Assembly (NCBI RefSeq): GCF_015461845.1
Contig: NZ_JACOPW010000009.1
Location: forward strand, 213,481 to 277,480
Direction of reading: 5' to 3'
Source: Pseudomonas mucoides
GTDB taxonomy: Bacteria > Pseudomonadota > Gammaproteobacteria > Pseudomonadales > Pseudomonadaceae
Length of the DNA stretch: 64,000 bases
Numbering within the stretch: position 1 is the first letter of the stretch; each line of letters starts with the position of its first letter. The position numbers and the translations under genes were made by a program. Positions 55,416 through 63,912 of the stretch are shown here, piece after piece. The notes beneath the pieces are model-generated. The model had not been told where the DNA came from. It did not search any database and saw only the letters and a program-made list of their open reading frames with translations.

Positions 55416-55447
55416 CGAGCGGCCCTCCTTCACCGGAGGGCCGCTCG
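55416..55447 (+). terminator. Hairpin after aceF
   Basis: CGAGCGGCCCTCC / GGAGGGCCGCTCG, a 13-bp perfect stem with a 6-base loop, starting 3 bases after the aceF stop. Followed by a weak T-rich tract. Confidence 0.8.
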
Positions 55448-55483
55448 CGTTCCACGTTTTCCGAGCGCCACGCTCGTACCTCA

Positions 55484-55513
55484 ACCCCGCCAATTTGGCG
55501 GGGCTTTTTTTGC
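55484..55513 (+). terminator. Second terminator after aceF
   Basis: CCCCGCCAATTTGGCGGGG with a run of seven T, a textbook rho-independent terminator ~70 bases beyond aceF. Together with the hairpin before it, the operon end is tightly closed. Confidence 0.9.
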
Positions 55514-55683
55514 CCTGAATAAAGCTTCTTCCTACAGCAGCGGCTTACATTGCCCACAACTCAAGTCCACTTCCTCCCGATATTTTCTTCGAAGCAGCAA
55601 CTAGTCTTAGTTGCACTGAAACTTAATAAAACCACATCAGCTACTTCCTGCTTCGCTAGCAATTACTTCGAATGGAATCGAAC

Positions 55684-57078
55684 ATGTTAAAACCGACTGT
55701 CGGCCCGATTATGGGCCACACTACAACTAATCACGCGCGCATTTTTCTGCGTGGAGAACTTCAAGATAATGCATTGGCATTTGCAGGGGTTCGTTATCGG
55801 CGCCAAGGCGAAGCCCATTGGTCCCGAGGCGAATTTGTTAAGTTGACGCGCTTGCGCGACATGGCCGATGTGATTGCGCTCAATGAGCTGGCCAGCGACA
55901 CCGAGTACGAATATCAGGCCGGCTGGTTCAGCCCGATGAGCCCGGTGCATACCGTGGAAACGGTCCAGGAACTGCCACTGCAATGGCCACGGGAGATTTA
56001 CCGGTTCCGCACTCGCTCCAGCAAGACCACCACGCCACGAGCTTACGTGGTCGGCTCTTGCCGCTATCTACGCATGACGGCAGGCATTGCGTCGGCGCCG
56101 AAACGGGGTGACCGGATTTTTGCCTCGATTGCCGATTTGACGCAGCAGGTTGACCCGCCTGTCAGCGCGATGCTGATGACCGGCGACCAAATCTATGTCG
56201 ATGACCTGAACCTCGTTGCTCCCGACCGGGAATACAAGGAAATACTCAATAAGTATCGTGCAGCTTTTTCCCAACCGAACATATCCAGATTAATGTCCAA
56301 TTTGCCGACCTACATGATCCTCGACGACCATGAAATAGAAGACAACTGGCCTGCCAACAAAAGCAAGGGCGATGCTTACTTATATAAAAACGCCATCGCG
56401 GCTTATGAGCTCTATCAAGCCAGCCACAGTCCGGCACATGAACTTCTGACCAACGGACAGATAAACAGAAAACTAGAACGTTATTGGTATCAGTTCACCG
56501 ACGGTGATATTGAATGGTTTGTCACCGACAGCCGTACTCGCCGCAACCTGTCCGCCGATGATCGCCGTATCCTTGATGAAGAACAGGAACAAACACTGCT
56601 CAAATGGCTGATCCACAGCCCGGCCCGGGTCAAATTCGTGGTCACTAGCGTGATGTTCTACCCCGACCGCAAACGCCATGGCGATGACGCCTGGAAGGCC
56701 TTTCCAGAACAACGCCTGCGGTTGCTGGAGACGATTCGCACGCACCGCATCAAGAACGTCATCTTCGTGTCGGGCGATGTCCACGGCTCCTTGACCAGTC
56801 GCCTGACCCACAGCGCAAACCCGGACTTCGAGGTGCACACCGTTGTCTCTTCGCCGCTGTGCAACAGCAAACTGCTGCCATACGCCAAGGCCTCCACCTT
56901 CATTCTGGATCAGCCGCTGGCGCAAACGGCGGCGGGGGACTATCGGCATGAACTGACCAGCCAAGTCGTCAGCGAGGACAACTTCGCCCATCTGATCGTT
57001 GATGGCGAGCAGGTTCAGGTCAATTACCACGACCGGGACGGCAAACGATTACAAACGGTAAACATCCCGCTGCACTAA
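55684..57078 (+). CDS. PhoD-like alkaline phosphatase/phosphodiesterase family protein
   Basis: 464 residues from ATG 55684 (MLKPTVGPIMGHTTTNHARIFLRGE) with GGAA in front; an ATG four codons upstream (55672) is also open. N-terminal fibronectin-like domain, then a metallophosphatase core: AYVVGSCRYLR, LMTGDQIYVDDL, MILDDHEIEDNW, VTSVMFY and VSGDVHGSLTSRL give the metal ligands of the PhoD family. No Tat or Sec signal at the start, unlike secreted PhoD, so it is probably cytoplasmic. Upstream gap has no recognisable Pho box. Substrate unknown. Confidence 0.85.
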   Translation: MLKPTVGPIMGHTTTNHARIFLRGELQDNALAFAGVRYRRQGEAHWSRGEFVKLTRLRDMADVIALNELASDTEYEYQAGWFSPMSPVHTVETVQELPLQWPREIYRFRTRSSKTTTPRAYVVGSCRYLRMTAGIASAPKRGDRIFASIADLTQQVDPPVSAMLMTGDQIYVDDLNLVAPDREYKEILNKYRAAFSQPNISRLMSNLPTYMILDDHEIEDNWPANKSKGDAYLYKNAIAAYELYQASHSPAHELLTNGQINRKLERYWYQFTDGDIEWFVTDSRTRRNLSADDRRILDEEQEQTLLKWLIHSPARVKFVVTSVMFYPDRKRHGDDAWKAFPEQRLRLLETIRTHRIKNVIFVSGDVHGSLTSRLTHSANPDFEVHTVVSSPLCNSKLLPYAKASTFILDQPLAQTAAGDYRHELTSQVVSEDNFAHLIVDGEQVQVNYHDRDGKRLQTVNIPLH

Positions 57079-57270
57079 GGTCATGAAGGCCAATTGCATT
57101 AGTTTTGAGCCCGGGCTGAAGAAAACTTCGCGCCGGCCGACATATTCTTATAGCACTTGGCCTTCATGTCTCTTGTCAGTCGGGGCCGCAATGATGCAAC
57201 CTTGCCGCAGACAACAGTTAAGAGGGCGAGAGCCCGGCGCGATCAGCACATTCGAAGCGAGTTTCCCTCA

Positions 57271-59964
57271 ATGAAAAGCCAACCCGATGCCGCCAGCCGT
57301 ATGGTGGCCGAGGTAGTGACGCAGTTGCCTGTGCCCTCGCGGCTCGGCATGCTGCGTTTCGAACGGCTGAATGAGCCTAGCTGGGCGCTGCTGTTTCTCG
57401 ATCCTAATTGCGAACGCCATTTCGGCCTGCCGGCCGTCGACCTGTGTGCGCTGGTCGACTCCCCCTACGCCAGCCTGATGGAGCCCGAAGCGCGCTATCA
57501 GCTGCATGACGCGGTCCAGCAGCAACTCACCGACAGTCCGAACTACCAGATCCGCTACACCTTGCACACCGCCTCAGGCGCCTTGAACCTGCTGGAACTG
57601 GGCGAAGCCTATAAACAGCACAATCGGCACCTGTTGCGCGGCTATCTGCTGGTGGTCGATGACCTGTTCGAGGGCTTTCAGCTTCAGCCCGCGCAGGATC
57701 TGGAAACCCAGAACTCGCGGCTGCAAATTGCCTTGGAGCTCAACCAGCGCGCCCAGCAGGAACAATTGCAGCATCTGGACCGGGTGCGCGCCCAGCAGGA
57801 CCTGATCCTGTTGCTGACCCGCCAGCGCTACAGCACCAACAATTCCCTGCAAGAAGCCGCCGAACTGATCACCCGCAGCGCCTGCGACATCTACGAAATC
57901 GACTGTGCCAGCCTGTGGAACCTCGAAGGCTCGATGCTGGTGCCGATATCGGCCTATCACCGCGCCAGCAGTGAATACCAACTGCCGGAACCGATCGACG
58001 TCAGCGGCTTCCCCGATTACCTCGAAGCCTTGCACAGCAGCCGCGCCATCGATGCCCACAACGCCATGCGTGATCCGCGCACCCGGGACATGGCCGAGAG
58101 CCTGCGCCCCCGCGATGTGAACGCGATGCTCGACGCCAGTATCCGCGTCGACGGCCAGGTGGTCGGCGTGCTGTGCCTGGAACAGACGGGGGCGACCCGC
58201 GCCTGGCAGTCGGACGAAATCGCTTTCGCCGGCGAGCTGGCCGATCAGTTCGCCCAGGTCATCAACAACCACAACCGCCGCACCGCCACCAGCGCCCTGC
58301 ACCTGTTCCAGCGTGCGGTCGAGCAAAGCGCCAACGCCTTTTTGCTGGTCAATTGCGACGGCGTGGTGGAATACGTCAACCCGAGCTTCACCGCGATCAC
58401 CCAGTACAGCACCGAAGAAGTCCACGGCCAGCGGCTGTCGGAACTGCCGGCGCTGGAGAACCTCAGCGAACTGCTGTTCGACGCGCCCTCGGCGCTGGCC
58501 AAGAGCAACAGTTGGCAGGGTGAATTCAAGAGCCGACGTAAAAACCTCGAACCGTACTGGGGCCAGCTGTCGATCTCCAAGGTCTATGGCGACAACCGCG
58601 AGCTGACGCATTACATCGGCATTTACGAAGACATCACCCAAACCAAACTCGCCCAGCAGCGCATCGAGCGCCTGGCCTACACCGACAATCTGACCAACCT
58701 CGGCAACCGCCCGGCATTCATCCGCAACCTCGATGAACGCTTCGCCCGCGACACCGACACACCGATCAGCCTGTTGCTGGTGGACATCGACAACTTCAAG
58801 CGGATCAACGACAGCCTCGGTCACCAGACTGGCGACAAACTGCTGATCAGCCTGGCCCGACGCCTGCGCAACAGCCTGAGCCCGAGCGGCAGCCTGGCGC
58901 GTTTCGCCAGTAACGAATTCGCCGTGTTGCTGGACAACACCGACCTGCGCACCGGCCAACAGGTCGCCCATCAGTTGTTGATGACCCTCGACAAGCCGAT
59001 GTTCGTCGACAACCAATTGATCAGCGTCACCGGCTCCGTGGGCCTGGCCTGTGCGCCGCTGCACGGTCGCGACCCGCAAACCCTGATGCGCAACGCCGGC
59101 CTGGCGCTGCACAAGGCCAAGGCCAACGGCAAGCATCAGGTCCAGGTGTTCACTGAAGCACTGAATGCCGAGGCCAGTTACAAGCTGTTCGTCGAGAACA
59201 ACCTGCGCCGCGCCCTGACTCAGAACGAACTGGACGTGTTCTACCAGCCCAAGCTCTGCCTGCGCAGCGGCCGCCTGCTGGGCATGGAAGCGCTGCTGCG
59301 CTGGAACCACCCGGACAAAGGCATGATCCGCCCGGATCAGTTCATCAGCGTCGCTGAAGAAACCGGCCTGATCATCCCGATCGGCAAATGGATCGCGCGC
59401 CAGGCCTGTCGCATGAGCAAGGAACTGAGCGCCGCTGGACTGGGCAATCTTCAAGTGGCGATCAACCTGTCGCCCAAGCAGTTCTCCGACCCGGACCTGG
59501 TCTCGTCCATCGCCAACATCCTTAAGGAAGAAGCGCTGCCGGCGAACCTGCTGGAGCTGGAACTGACCGAAGGCCTGCTGCTGGAAGCCACCGAAGACAC
59601 CCACTTGCAGCTCGACCAGCTCAAGCGCCTGGGCCTGACCCTGGCCATGGACGATTTCGGCACCGGTTACTCGTCGCTCAGCTACCTGAAAAAATTCCCG
59701 ATCGACATCATCAAGATCGATCGCAGCTTCATCCACGAAATCCCGGACAACCAGGACGACATGGAAATCACCTCCGCTGTGATCGCCATGGCCCACAACC
59801 TGAAACTCAAGGTCGTGGCGGAAGGCATCGAGACCGCCGAGCAACTGGCGTTCTTGCGCCGCCACCGTTGCGACGTCGGTCAGGGCTACTTGTTCGACCG
59901 GCCGATCCCCGGCGCCGAGCTGATCGAAAAGCTCAAGCGCTACCCGCGCGGCCCTCTCGTCTGA
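57271..59964 (+). CDS. dipA: c-di-GMP phosphodiesterase DipA (GAF-PAS-GGDEF-EAL)
   Basis: 897 residues from ATG 57271 (MKSQPDAASRMVAEVV); earlier in-frame codons are rejected for lack of homologous sequence. Order: N-terminal PAS-like region, GAF domain (~170-330), PAS domain (~345-455), GGDEF domain (~470-630), EAL domain (~640-890). The GGDEF signature is replaced by ASNEF (residues 546-550), so no cyclase activity is expected; the EAL motif is intact (GMEALLRW, Glu673) with NLSPKQFSD, DDFGTGYSSLSYLKKF and EGIET. The P. aeruginosa DipA (PA5017), which promotes biofilm dispersal, sits in the same place next to msrA. Confidence 0.93.
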   Translation: MKSQPDAASRMVAEVVTQLPVPSRLGMLRFERLNEPSWALLFLDPNCERHFGLPAVDLCALVDSPYASLMEPEARYQLHDAVQQQLTDSPNYQIRYTLHTASGALNLLELGEAYKQHNRHLLRGYLLVVDDLFEGFQLQPAQDLETQNSRLQIALELNQRAQQEQLQHLDRVRAQQDLILLLTRQRYSTNNSLQEAAELITRSACDIYEIDCASLWNLEGSMLVPISAYHRASSEYQLPEPIDVSGFPDYLEALHSSRAIDAHNAMRDPRTRDMAESLRPRDVNAMLDASIRVDGQVVGVLCLEQTGATRAWQSDEIAFAGELADQFAQVINNHNRRTATSALHLFQRAVEQSANAFLLVNCDGVVEYVNPSFTAITQYSTEEVHGQRLSELPALENLSELLFDAPSALAKSNSWQGEFKSRRKNLEPYWGQLSISKVYGDNRELTHYIGIYEDITQTKLAQQRIERLAYTDNLTNLGNRPAFIRNLDERFARDTDTPISLLLVDIDNFKRINDSLGHQTGDKLLISLARRLRNSLSPSGSLARFASNEFAVLLDNTDLRTGQQVAHQLLMTLDKPMFVDNQLISVTGSVGLACAPLHGRDPQTLMRNAGLALHKAKANGKHQVQVFTEALNAEASYKLFVENNLRRALTQNELDVFYQPKLCLRSGRLLGMEALLRWNHPDKGMIRPDQFISVAEETGLIIPIGKWIARQACRMSKELSAAGLGNLQVAINLSPKQFSDPDLVSSIANILKEEALPANLLELELTEGLLLEATEDTHLQLDQLKRLGLTLAMDDFGTGYSSLSYLKKFPIDIIKIDRSFIHEIPDNQDDMEITSAVIAMAHNLKLKVVAEGIETAEQLAFLRRHRCDVGQGYLFDRPIPGAELIEKLKRYPRGPLV

Positions 59965-60056
59965 CCCCACTCCTACAGGGGTAGTGCGTAACGGGGAGGG
60001 TTTGGGCACACTGGCGGTCTGATTCCTACATCCCAACCTGACTGAGAGGACTGATC

Positions 60057-60704
60057 ATGGTCTTGCGCTCGGAAATCCTGGTGAACAAAAACGTGCTTCC
60101 AACCAAAGAACAAGCTCTACCCGGCCGTGAAACCCCGATGAACCTGCCGGAAAAACATTTCGTCCACGACTCCCCGCTGCTGGGCCCGTTCGTCACCAAC
60201 GTCGACTTTGCCATCTTCGGCCTGGGTTGCTTCTGGGGCGCGGAACGTCGTTTCTGGCAGCGTGAAGGCGTGGTCAGCACAGTCGTGGGTTACGCCGGCG
60301 GCTTCACGCCGAACCCGACCTATGAAGAAGTCTGCTCAGGCCTGACCGGCCACAGCGAAGTGGTGCTGGTGGTCTACGAGCCGGAAAAAGTCAGCTACGA
60401 CGAGCTGCTGAAGATGTTCTGGGAACTGCATAACCCGACTCAGGGCATGCGTCAGGGCAACGACATCGGCACCCAGTACCGCTCGGTGATCTATGCGACC
60501 AACCCGGAGCAACTAGCAGCCGCCAAACACAGCAGGAACGTGTTCCAGGCTGAATTGACCAAGGCCGGGAAAGGCGAAATCACTACCGAAATCGCCGAAG
60601 CGCCGACGGTCTACTTCGCCGAGGCGTATCACCAGCAGTACCTGGCGAAAAACCCTGAAGGCTATTGCGGGATTGGCGGCACAGGCGTGACCTGCCCGAT
60701 CTAA
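60057..60704 (+). CDS. msrA: Peptide methionine sulfoxide reductase MsrA
   Basis: 215 residues. Reduces S-methionine sulfoxide in proteins. Catalytic Cys58 in GLGCFWGAERRFWQ, followed by GYAGGFTPNPTYEEVCSG and GHSEVVLVVYEP; the resolving Cys region near the C-terminus (GYCGIGGTGVTCPI) is present. Long N-terminal extension relative to small MsrAs, as in other pseudomonads. AGAGGA precedes ATG at 60057. Followed by a palindromic repeat, then rlmJ on the other strand. Confidence 0.96.
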   Translation: MVLRSEILVNKNVLPTKEQALPGRETPMNLPEKHFVHDSPLLGPFVTNVDFAIFGLGCFWGAERRFWQREGVVSTVVGYAGGFTPNPTYEEVCSGLTGHSEVVLVVYEPEKVSYDELLKMFWELHNPTQGMRQGNDIGTQYRSVIYATNPEQLAAAKHSRNVFQAELTKAGKGEITTEIAEAPTVYFAEAYHQQYLAKNPEGYCGIGGTGVTCPI

Positions 60705-60708
60705 AGAT

Positions 60709-60786
60709 AGCTGCAAGCGGCAAGTTTCAAGCTTCAAGCGAAAGCCCCGCGCGCACCGCTTTTACTTGCAGCTTGCCGCTTGAAAC
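60709..60786. repeat. Palindromic intergenic element, second copy of the CAAGCGGCAAGCT class
   Basis: Inverted arms with AGCTGCAAGCGGCAAG and CTTGCAGCTTGCCGCTTG around a GC-rich loop, filling the gap between convergent msrA and rlmJ. Same class as 14311-14372; probably also serves as a two-way terminator. Confidence 0.75.
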
Positions 60787-60795
60787 CTGTCGCTG

Positions 60796-61632
60796 CTATT
60801 CAGCAATCAACCAATCCATCTGCCATCCACCCTGGGTCTGCCCCAATTTCTTGGACAGCCACGGCAGCAACTCACGCAATTCCTCTTCCAGCCCCCACGG
60901 CGGATTCGCAATCGCCAACCCGGACCCGTTCAGACTGTTCGGCGTATCCAGCGGATGCACCAGCAACTCCACGCGCAACAACTTCGGCGCGCCCGAGCCT
61001 GCCAGATCCTGATAGAAACGACGCAACAGGCGCTGGTCCTTCACCGGGTACCAGATCGCCGCCACGGTCTGACGCATCCGGCCAACCGCTTCTTTCAGCG
61101 ACGCCGCACAGCGCTGCATCTCATCGAGCTGTTCAAACGGCGGATCAATCAACATCACAGCCCGCTTTTCCTGCACCGGCAACATCGCGCGCGGCACATG
61201 CCAACCTTCGCCCAGATGCACCTTCACCCGACGATCACCGGCCATGTTGTCCTTGAGCAGCAAACCGTCTTCGGGGTGCTTCTCGTTGAGCATCACCCGA
61301 TCCTGCGGCCGCGTCAGACGCCGCGCCAGCTCCGGCGACCCCGGGTAATAGCGCAACTGGCCATCCGGGTTCATGTCGTGCAGCACGTTCATGTAATCGG
61401 CGGTCAGCGCCGGCAGGTCCGGCTGATCCCACAGACGCGCAATACCTTCCAGGTACTCACCGGTACGGCTCGCCTGATCACCCTGCAGGTCATACAGACC
61501 AATGCCGGCGTGAGTGTCGAGATAGGCAAACGGCTGCTCCTTGCGCGACATCAGGGCGATGAGGCGGGTCAAAGTCAGGTGTTTGAACACATCGGCGTGA
61601 TTGCCGGCATGGAAGGCGTGACGATAATTCAT
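60796..61632 (-). CDS. rlmJ: 23S rRNA (adenine(2030)-N6)-methyltransferase RlmJ
   Basis: 278 residues. Methylates A2030 of 23S rRNA. N-terminal MNYRHAFHAGNHADVFKHL is the family signature; the SAM-binding part includes YLDTHAGIGLYDL, and the N6-adenine motif DPPFEQL is present in VMLIDPPFEQL. C-terminal PPWGLEEELRELLPWLSKKLGQ. AGGAGCAATC precedes the ATG. Convergent with msrA. Confidence 0.94.
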   Translation of the reverse strand: MNYRHAFHAGNHADVFKHLTLTRLIALMSRKEQPFAYLDTHAGIGLYDLQGDQASRTGEYLEGIARLWDQPDLPALTADYMNVLHDMNPDGQLRYYPGSPELARRLTRPQDRVMLNEKHPEDGLLLKDNMAGDRRVKVHLGEGWHVPRAMLPVQEKRAVMLIDPPFEQLDEMQRCAASLKEAVGRMRQTVAAIWYPVKDQRLLRRFYQDLAGSGAPKLLRVELLVHPLDTPNSLNGSGLAIANPPWGLEEELRELLPWLSKKLGQTQGGWQMDWLIAE

Positions 61633-61689
61633 GATTGCTCCTGCGAAGGCCGGGAAGTTTACCTTGTACCGAGGCGAACGTCAGGGCCT

Positions 61690-61757
61690 CGCAGCCGAGC
61701 GGGCACTTGCAGCCCCACAAACCCTGTGGTGAGGGGGCTTGCCCCCGTCGGGCTGCG
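61690..61757. repeat. REP-like inverted repeat upstream of rlmJ
   Basis: CGCAGCCGAGCGGG ... CCCGTCGGGCTGCG arms around GAGGGGGCTTGCCCCC, another REP class of this group (GGCTTGCCCCCGTCGGGCTGCG). Confidence 0.65.
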
Positions 61758-61883
61758 AAGCAGATCCAAAACCTGCCATCCTGTGACTCCTGCCCCCCCG
61801 AATCCTCGGTCGGCAACGGAAGATACTTACCAACGCCCTAGCGCTACACTGATCTCAACGTCCGACAGGAAGTCGAAAAACCA

Positions 61884-62297
61884 ATGCGTATTCCAGCCAT
61901 TTCTTTTTTATGCCTACTGTATTCAGGCTACGTCGTTTCTAACGAACAACACACCGAAGAAGCGCGTCAATCGTTAAAGAACTATGGTCTAAGTCACTGC
62001 ATGTTGAAGCCATTCAATGAAAAGTCAGCATTAGAGAAAGACATCGGCCTGACCGCTGGCGCCTTCTCCTTCATGGGCAAAGGAATGCACACCATTCTTC
62101 AAAATGAAGACACGCTTCAGGTACTGCACGACCCCTACAAAGAAACAACTGACTACATATTAACGGCCTACAACCAGACATCTTCAAACAGCAAGCACTT
62201 GAGCCAAAAAATGGTGTTTTATGGGTGTTTGGAAGTTTACAACTCAGTGGCATTTGACCGCTTCATCAAGACTCAAGACCGGTTTATCTCCAACTAA
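61884..62297 (+). CDS. Small secreted protein, possibly Tai4-like T6SS amidase immunity protein
   Basis: 137 residues, A+T-richer than its neighbours. Signal peptide MRIPAISFLCLLYSGYVVSN. The mature region has KNYGLSHCMLK and, after about 70 residues, LSQKMVFYGCLEVYNSVAFDRFI; paired Cys residues and the C-terminal CL-x2-Y/F-x5-FDRFI pattern resemble periplasmic Tai4-type immunity proteins that neutralise T6SS amidases. No effector gene is beside it. An orphan immunity gene is one reading; an unrelated periplasmic protein is the other. Weakly supported by motif alone. Confidence 0.5.
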   Translation: MRIPAISFLCLLYSGYVVSNEQHTEEARQSLKNYGLSHCMLKPFNEKSALEKDIGLTAGAFSFMGKGMHTILQNEDTLQVLHDPYKETTDYILTAYNQTSSNSKHLSQKMVFYGCLEVYNSVAFDRFIKTQDRFISN

Positions 62298-62341
62298 CGT
62301 CTGCGGCGAGGGGAACCCATCGCCACAGAAGCAACTGGACG

Positions 62342-62665
62342 CTACTCCGAAGGCCGGGCCCTCAACCGCCGCCCAACCACATCCAGCACATCACACCCAT
62401 CACGCAACGGAATGGCACACAGCAACGCAAAATCACTAAGAATGAACGACTCACACTCAACCGAACCGCGCATCGACATGTTTTCCAGCACCTGAGTGAC
62501 GGCACGAATTCGGTAGTTGGCGGCTTCGTATAAAACATCGAGCGGCGCGTGGGTATCGACGAATAGCGTGGGCATGTCGGTGCAGTTGCTGGTGAGGGCC
62601 ATGAAGCGGTTTTCAGGGTGGGGGATTGGTTTTTCGTAGGGTGGGTCGGGGTGAAGATTTTTCAT
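62342..62665 (-). CDS. DUF6124/DUF3077-type small pseudomonad protein
   Basis: 107 residues from ATG 62665 (MKNLHPDPPYEKPIPHPENRF), with GAGGG 9 bases ahead. The start MK-x-hPDPP and the tail LCAIPLRDGCDVLDVVGRRL match a protein family restricted to Pseudomonas and often present in several copies; function unknown. Frame is open upstream through a structured intergenic region and I reject the extra 56 codons. No membrane segment. Confidence 0.6.
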   Translation of the reverse strand: MKNLHPDPPYEKPIPHPENRFMALTSNCTDMPTLFVDTHAPLDVLYEAANYRIRAVTQVLENMSMRGSVECESFILSDFALLCAIPLRDGCDVLDVVGRRLRARPSE

Positions 62666-62692
62666 AATTGAACCCTCTGGTAGTAAACGGTC

Positions 62693-62725
62693 GCTACCAT
62701 CGGCCTTCCTACAGGCTTGGGTGGC
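62693..62725 (+). ncRNA. Candidate structured RNA element upstream of the DUF6124-type gene
   Basis: On the plus strand GCTACC-ATC-GGCCT loop AGGCT-TG-GGTGGC forms a two-part stem using two G-U pairs; the minus strand has mismatches at those positions, which suggests the plus-strand RNA is the folded one. I recall similar sequence before DUF3077-type genes in other pseudomonads, and a C4-like antisense RNA is a possible relation. No promoter or terminator was identified; a speculative call. The remaining 62726-63022 holds no gene I can support. Confidence 0.3.
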
Positions 62726-63022
62726 AGCTATACGCGGGGTAGGAATATCGAGACCAGAGAACTCGACCACACCGAAGCGTGCCCGCGCACAGCCGCCGCA
62801 ACTGATCTTACGGACGCATGTTGACGGCCGCAATTCAGGTGTCGACGCCGGAGCGTCCTCTCTAGTCTTGAAGGGTTCCTACACCCTGCCACTGAATTTT
62901 CAGTGACCACCAGAGACTATCGAGGGAATGCATTTCAAACCAGTTCATGGAAACCGATACGAGTTGAAGGAAACTTCCGATGAGCTTGCCCGGAAATTTC
63001 GCTACCGTTTCAGAAACGCCGA

Positions 63023-63433
63023 CTACCAAGTAGATTGGTCTTCAAGACTGGCTTTTCGAAGGTCTTCTTTCCATTCGATAGTCGCCAATCGATAAATATC
63101 CTCAAAAAAAACTCTTGTATTTTCCATTTCATCCCACCCACAGGGGAATGAGGAATATGCCTCTGGGTCATATTCCAGCAACGACTGGAAATCGTAGCTT
63201 TTGTCCTGAAGCGCCTCTTCTAAGCATTTATAAAGTAAAAATCGGTGTCGATATGTGCGATTTCTGACCAAGCAATACTTGAGTATTAACTCTTCTCTGT
63301 CTGTTGGGTTATTCGGATCGAATTTTTCCAGTTCCTCTCCAAGAGTATGCTCACGATCATAAATATCGAAACAACCCAAAAAATATGAAGGCGTCGGTAT
63401 ATATGGCTGCTGAGTATCAGGATCAATAAACAT
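63023..63433 (-). CDS. Small cytosolic protein, immunity-like (Imm41-type candidate), paralogue 1
   Basis: 136 residues from ATG 63433, which has GAGGAAG in front; a GTG 4 codons upstream is also open. Acidic, no signal peptide. Conserved with the next gene: NNPTDREELI, TYRHRFLLYKCLEEAL, FFEDIYRLATIEWKEDL and the C-terminal KASLEDQSTW. The pattern (Trp/Asp/Glu-rich, all-helical) looks like polymorphic-toxin immunity proteins; Imm41 is a candidate by memory. Low G+C and adjacency to a paralogue and an insertion sequence fit an acquired immunity array. Confidence 0.55.
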   Translation of the reverse strand: MFIDPDTQQPYIPTPSYFLGCFDIYDREHTLGEELEKFDPNNPTDREELILKYCLVRNRTYRHRFLLYKCLEEALQDKSYDFQSLLEYDPEAYSSFPCGWDEMENTRVFFEDIYRLATIEWKEDLRKASLEDQSTW

Positions 63434-63461
63434 AATCTTCCTCACTTCAAAAAGGGGACCA

Positions 63462-63537
63462 AAAAGGGGACGGATTTATTTGTTGTTCTACAACAACACC
63501 TTCGAAGCTAGCAGCAAAATTAAATCTGCCCCCTTTG
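63462..63537. repeat. Imperfect inverted repeat GGGGACGGATTTA / TAAATCTGCCCCC
   Basis: Arms AAAAGGGGACGGATTTATTT and AAATTAAATCTGCCCCC with an inner GTTGTTCTACAACAAC hairpin, between the two paralogous genes. A partial direct repeat (AAAAAGGGGAC) stands just before the left arm. Similar GGGGACAGATTTATTT palindromes are widespread as mobile intergenic repeats in gammaproteobacteria. Confidence 0.6.
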
Positions 63538-63567
63538 ATTCCGCGTTATACTCTCAGACATTATAAC

Positions 63568-63912
63568 TCACCAACTAGATTGATCTTCGAGACTAGCTTT
63601 TTGAAGATCACTCTTCCACTCCTCACTAGCCAACTTATAAATATTCTCAAAAAAACCTCGATGATCGTCTATCTCCGTTTCATCCCAAGCCATAGACGTA
63701 TTTGTCTCGTAATCGCTTTCAAACTGTGTAGAAAAATCAAAATTCAACTGTGCTAAAGCATCCTCAAGGATTTTAAACATCAAAAAACGATGCCTATATG
63801 GTAAATGCTCGAGACGAGTCAAGATGAACTCTCTAATGATTTTCTCTCTATCACTACTATCATTTGGGTTATATGAATCGCCCCTGGTTTCGTAGACACC
63901 TCCAAGCCTCAT
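63568..63912 (-). pseudogene. Immunity-like paralogue 2, 5' end replaced by an insertion sequence
   Basis: Same family as 63023-63433: SDREKIIREFILTRLEHLPYRHRF, FFENIYKLASEEWKSDLQKASLEDQSSW match paralogue 1 to the C-terminus. Homology begins only at about GDSYNPNDSSDRE; the equivalent of the first ~35 residues of paralogue 1 is missing and the reading frame instead runs into the left end of an IS3-family element (63937 onward, other strand). An ATG inside the IS (63912) could still allow translation of a chimaeric product. Likely inactivated or altered by the insertion. Confidence 0.75.

Noticed and set aside
53313..55493. 726-codon minus-strand frame with Ser/Arg/Gly repeats
   Set aside because: Antisense of aceF; the low-complexity parts are simply the complement of the Ala/Pro linkers.
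57574..60036. 820-codon open frame on the minus strand
   Set aside because: Antisense to dipA, which has four clear domains; no family features in the reverse frame.
62342..62833. 163-codon form of the DUF6124-type gene
   Set aside because: The first 56 codons cross the folded intergenic region; the family start and ribosome-binding site are at 62665.
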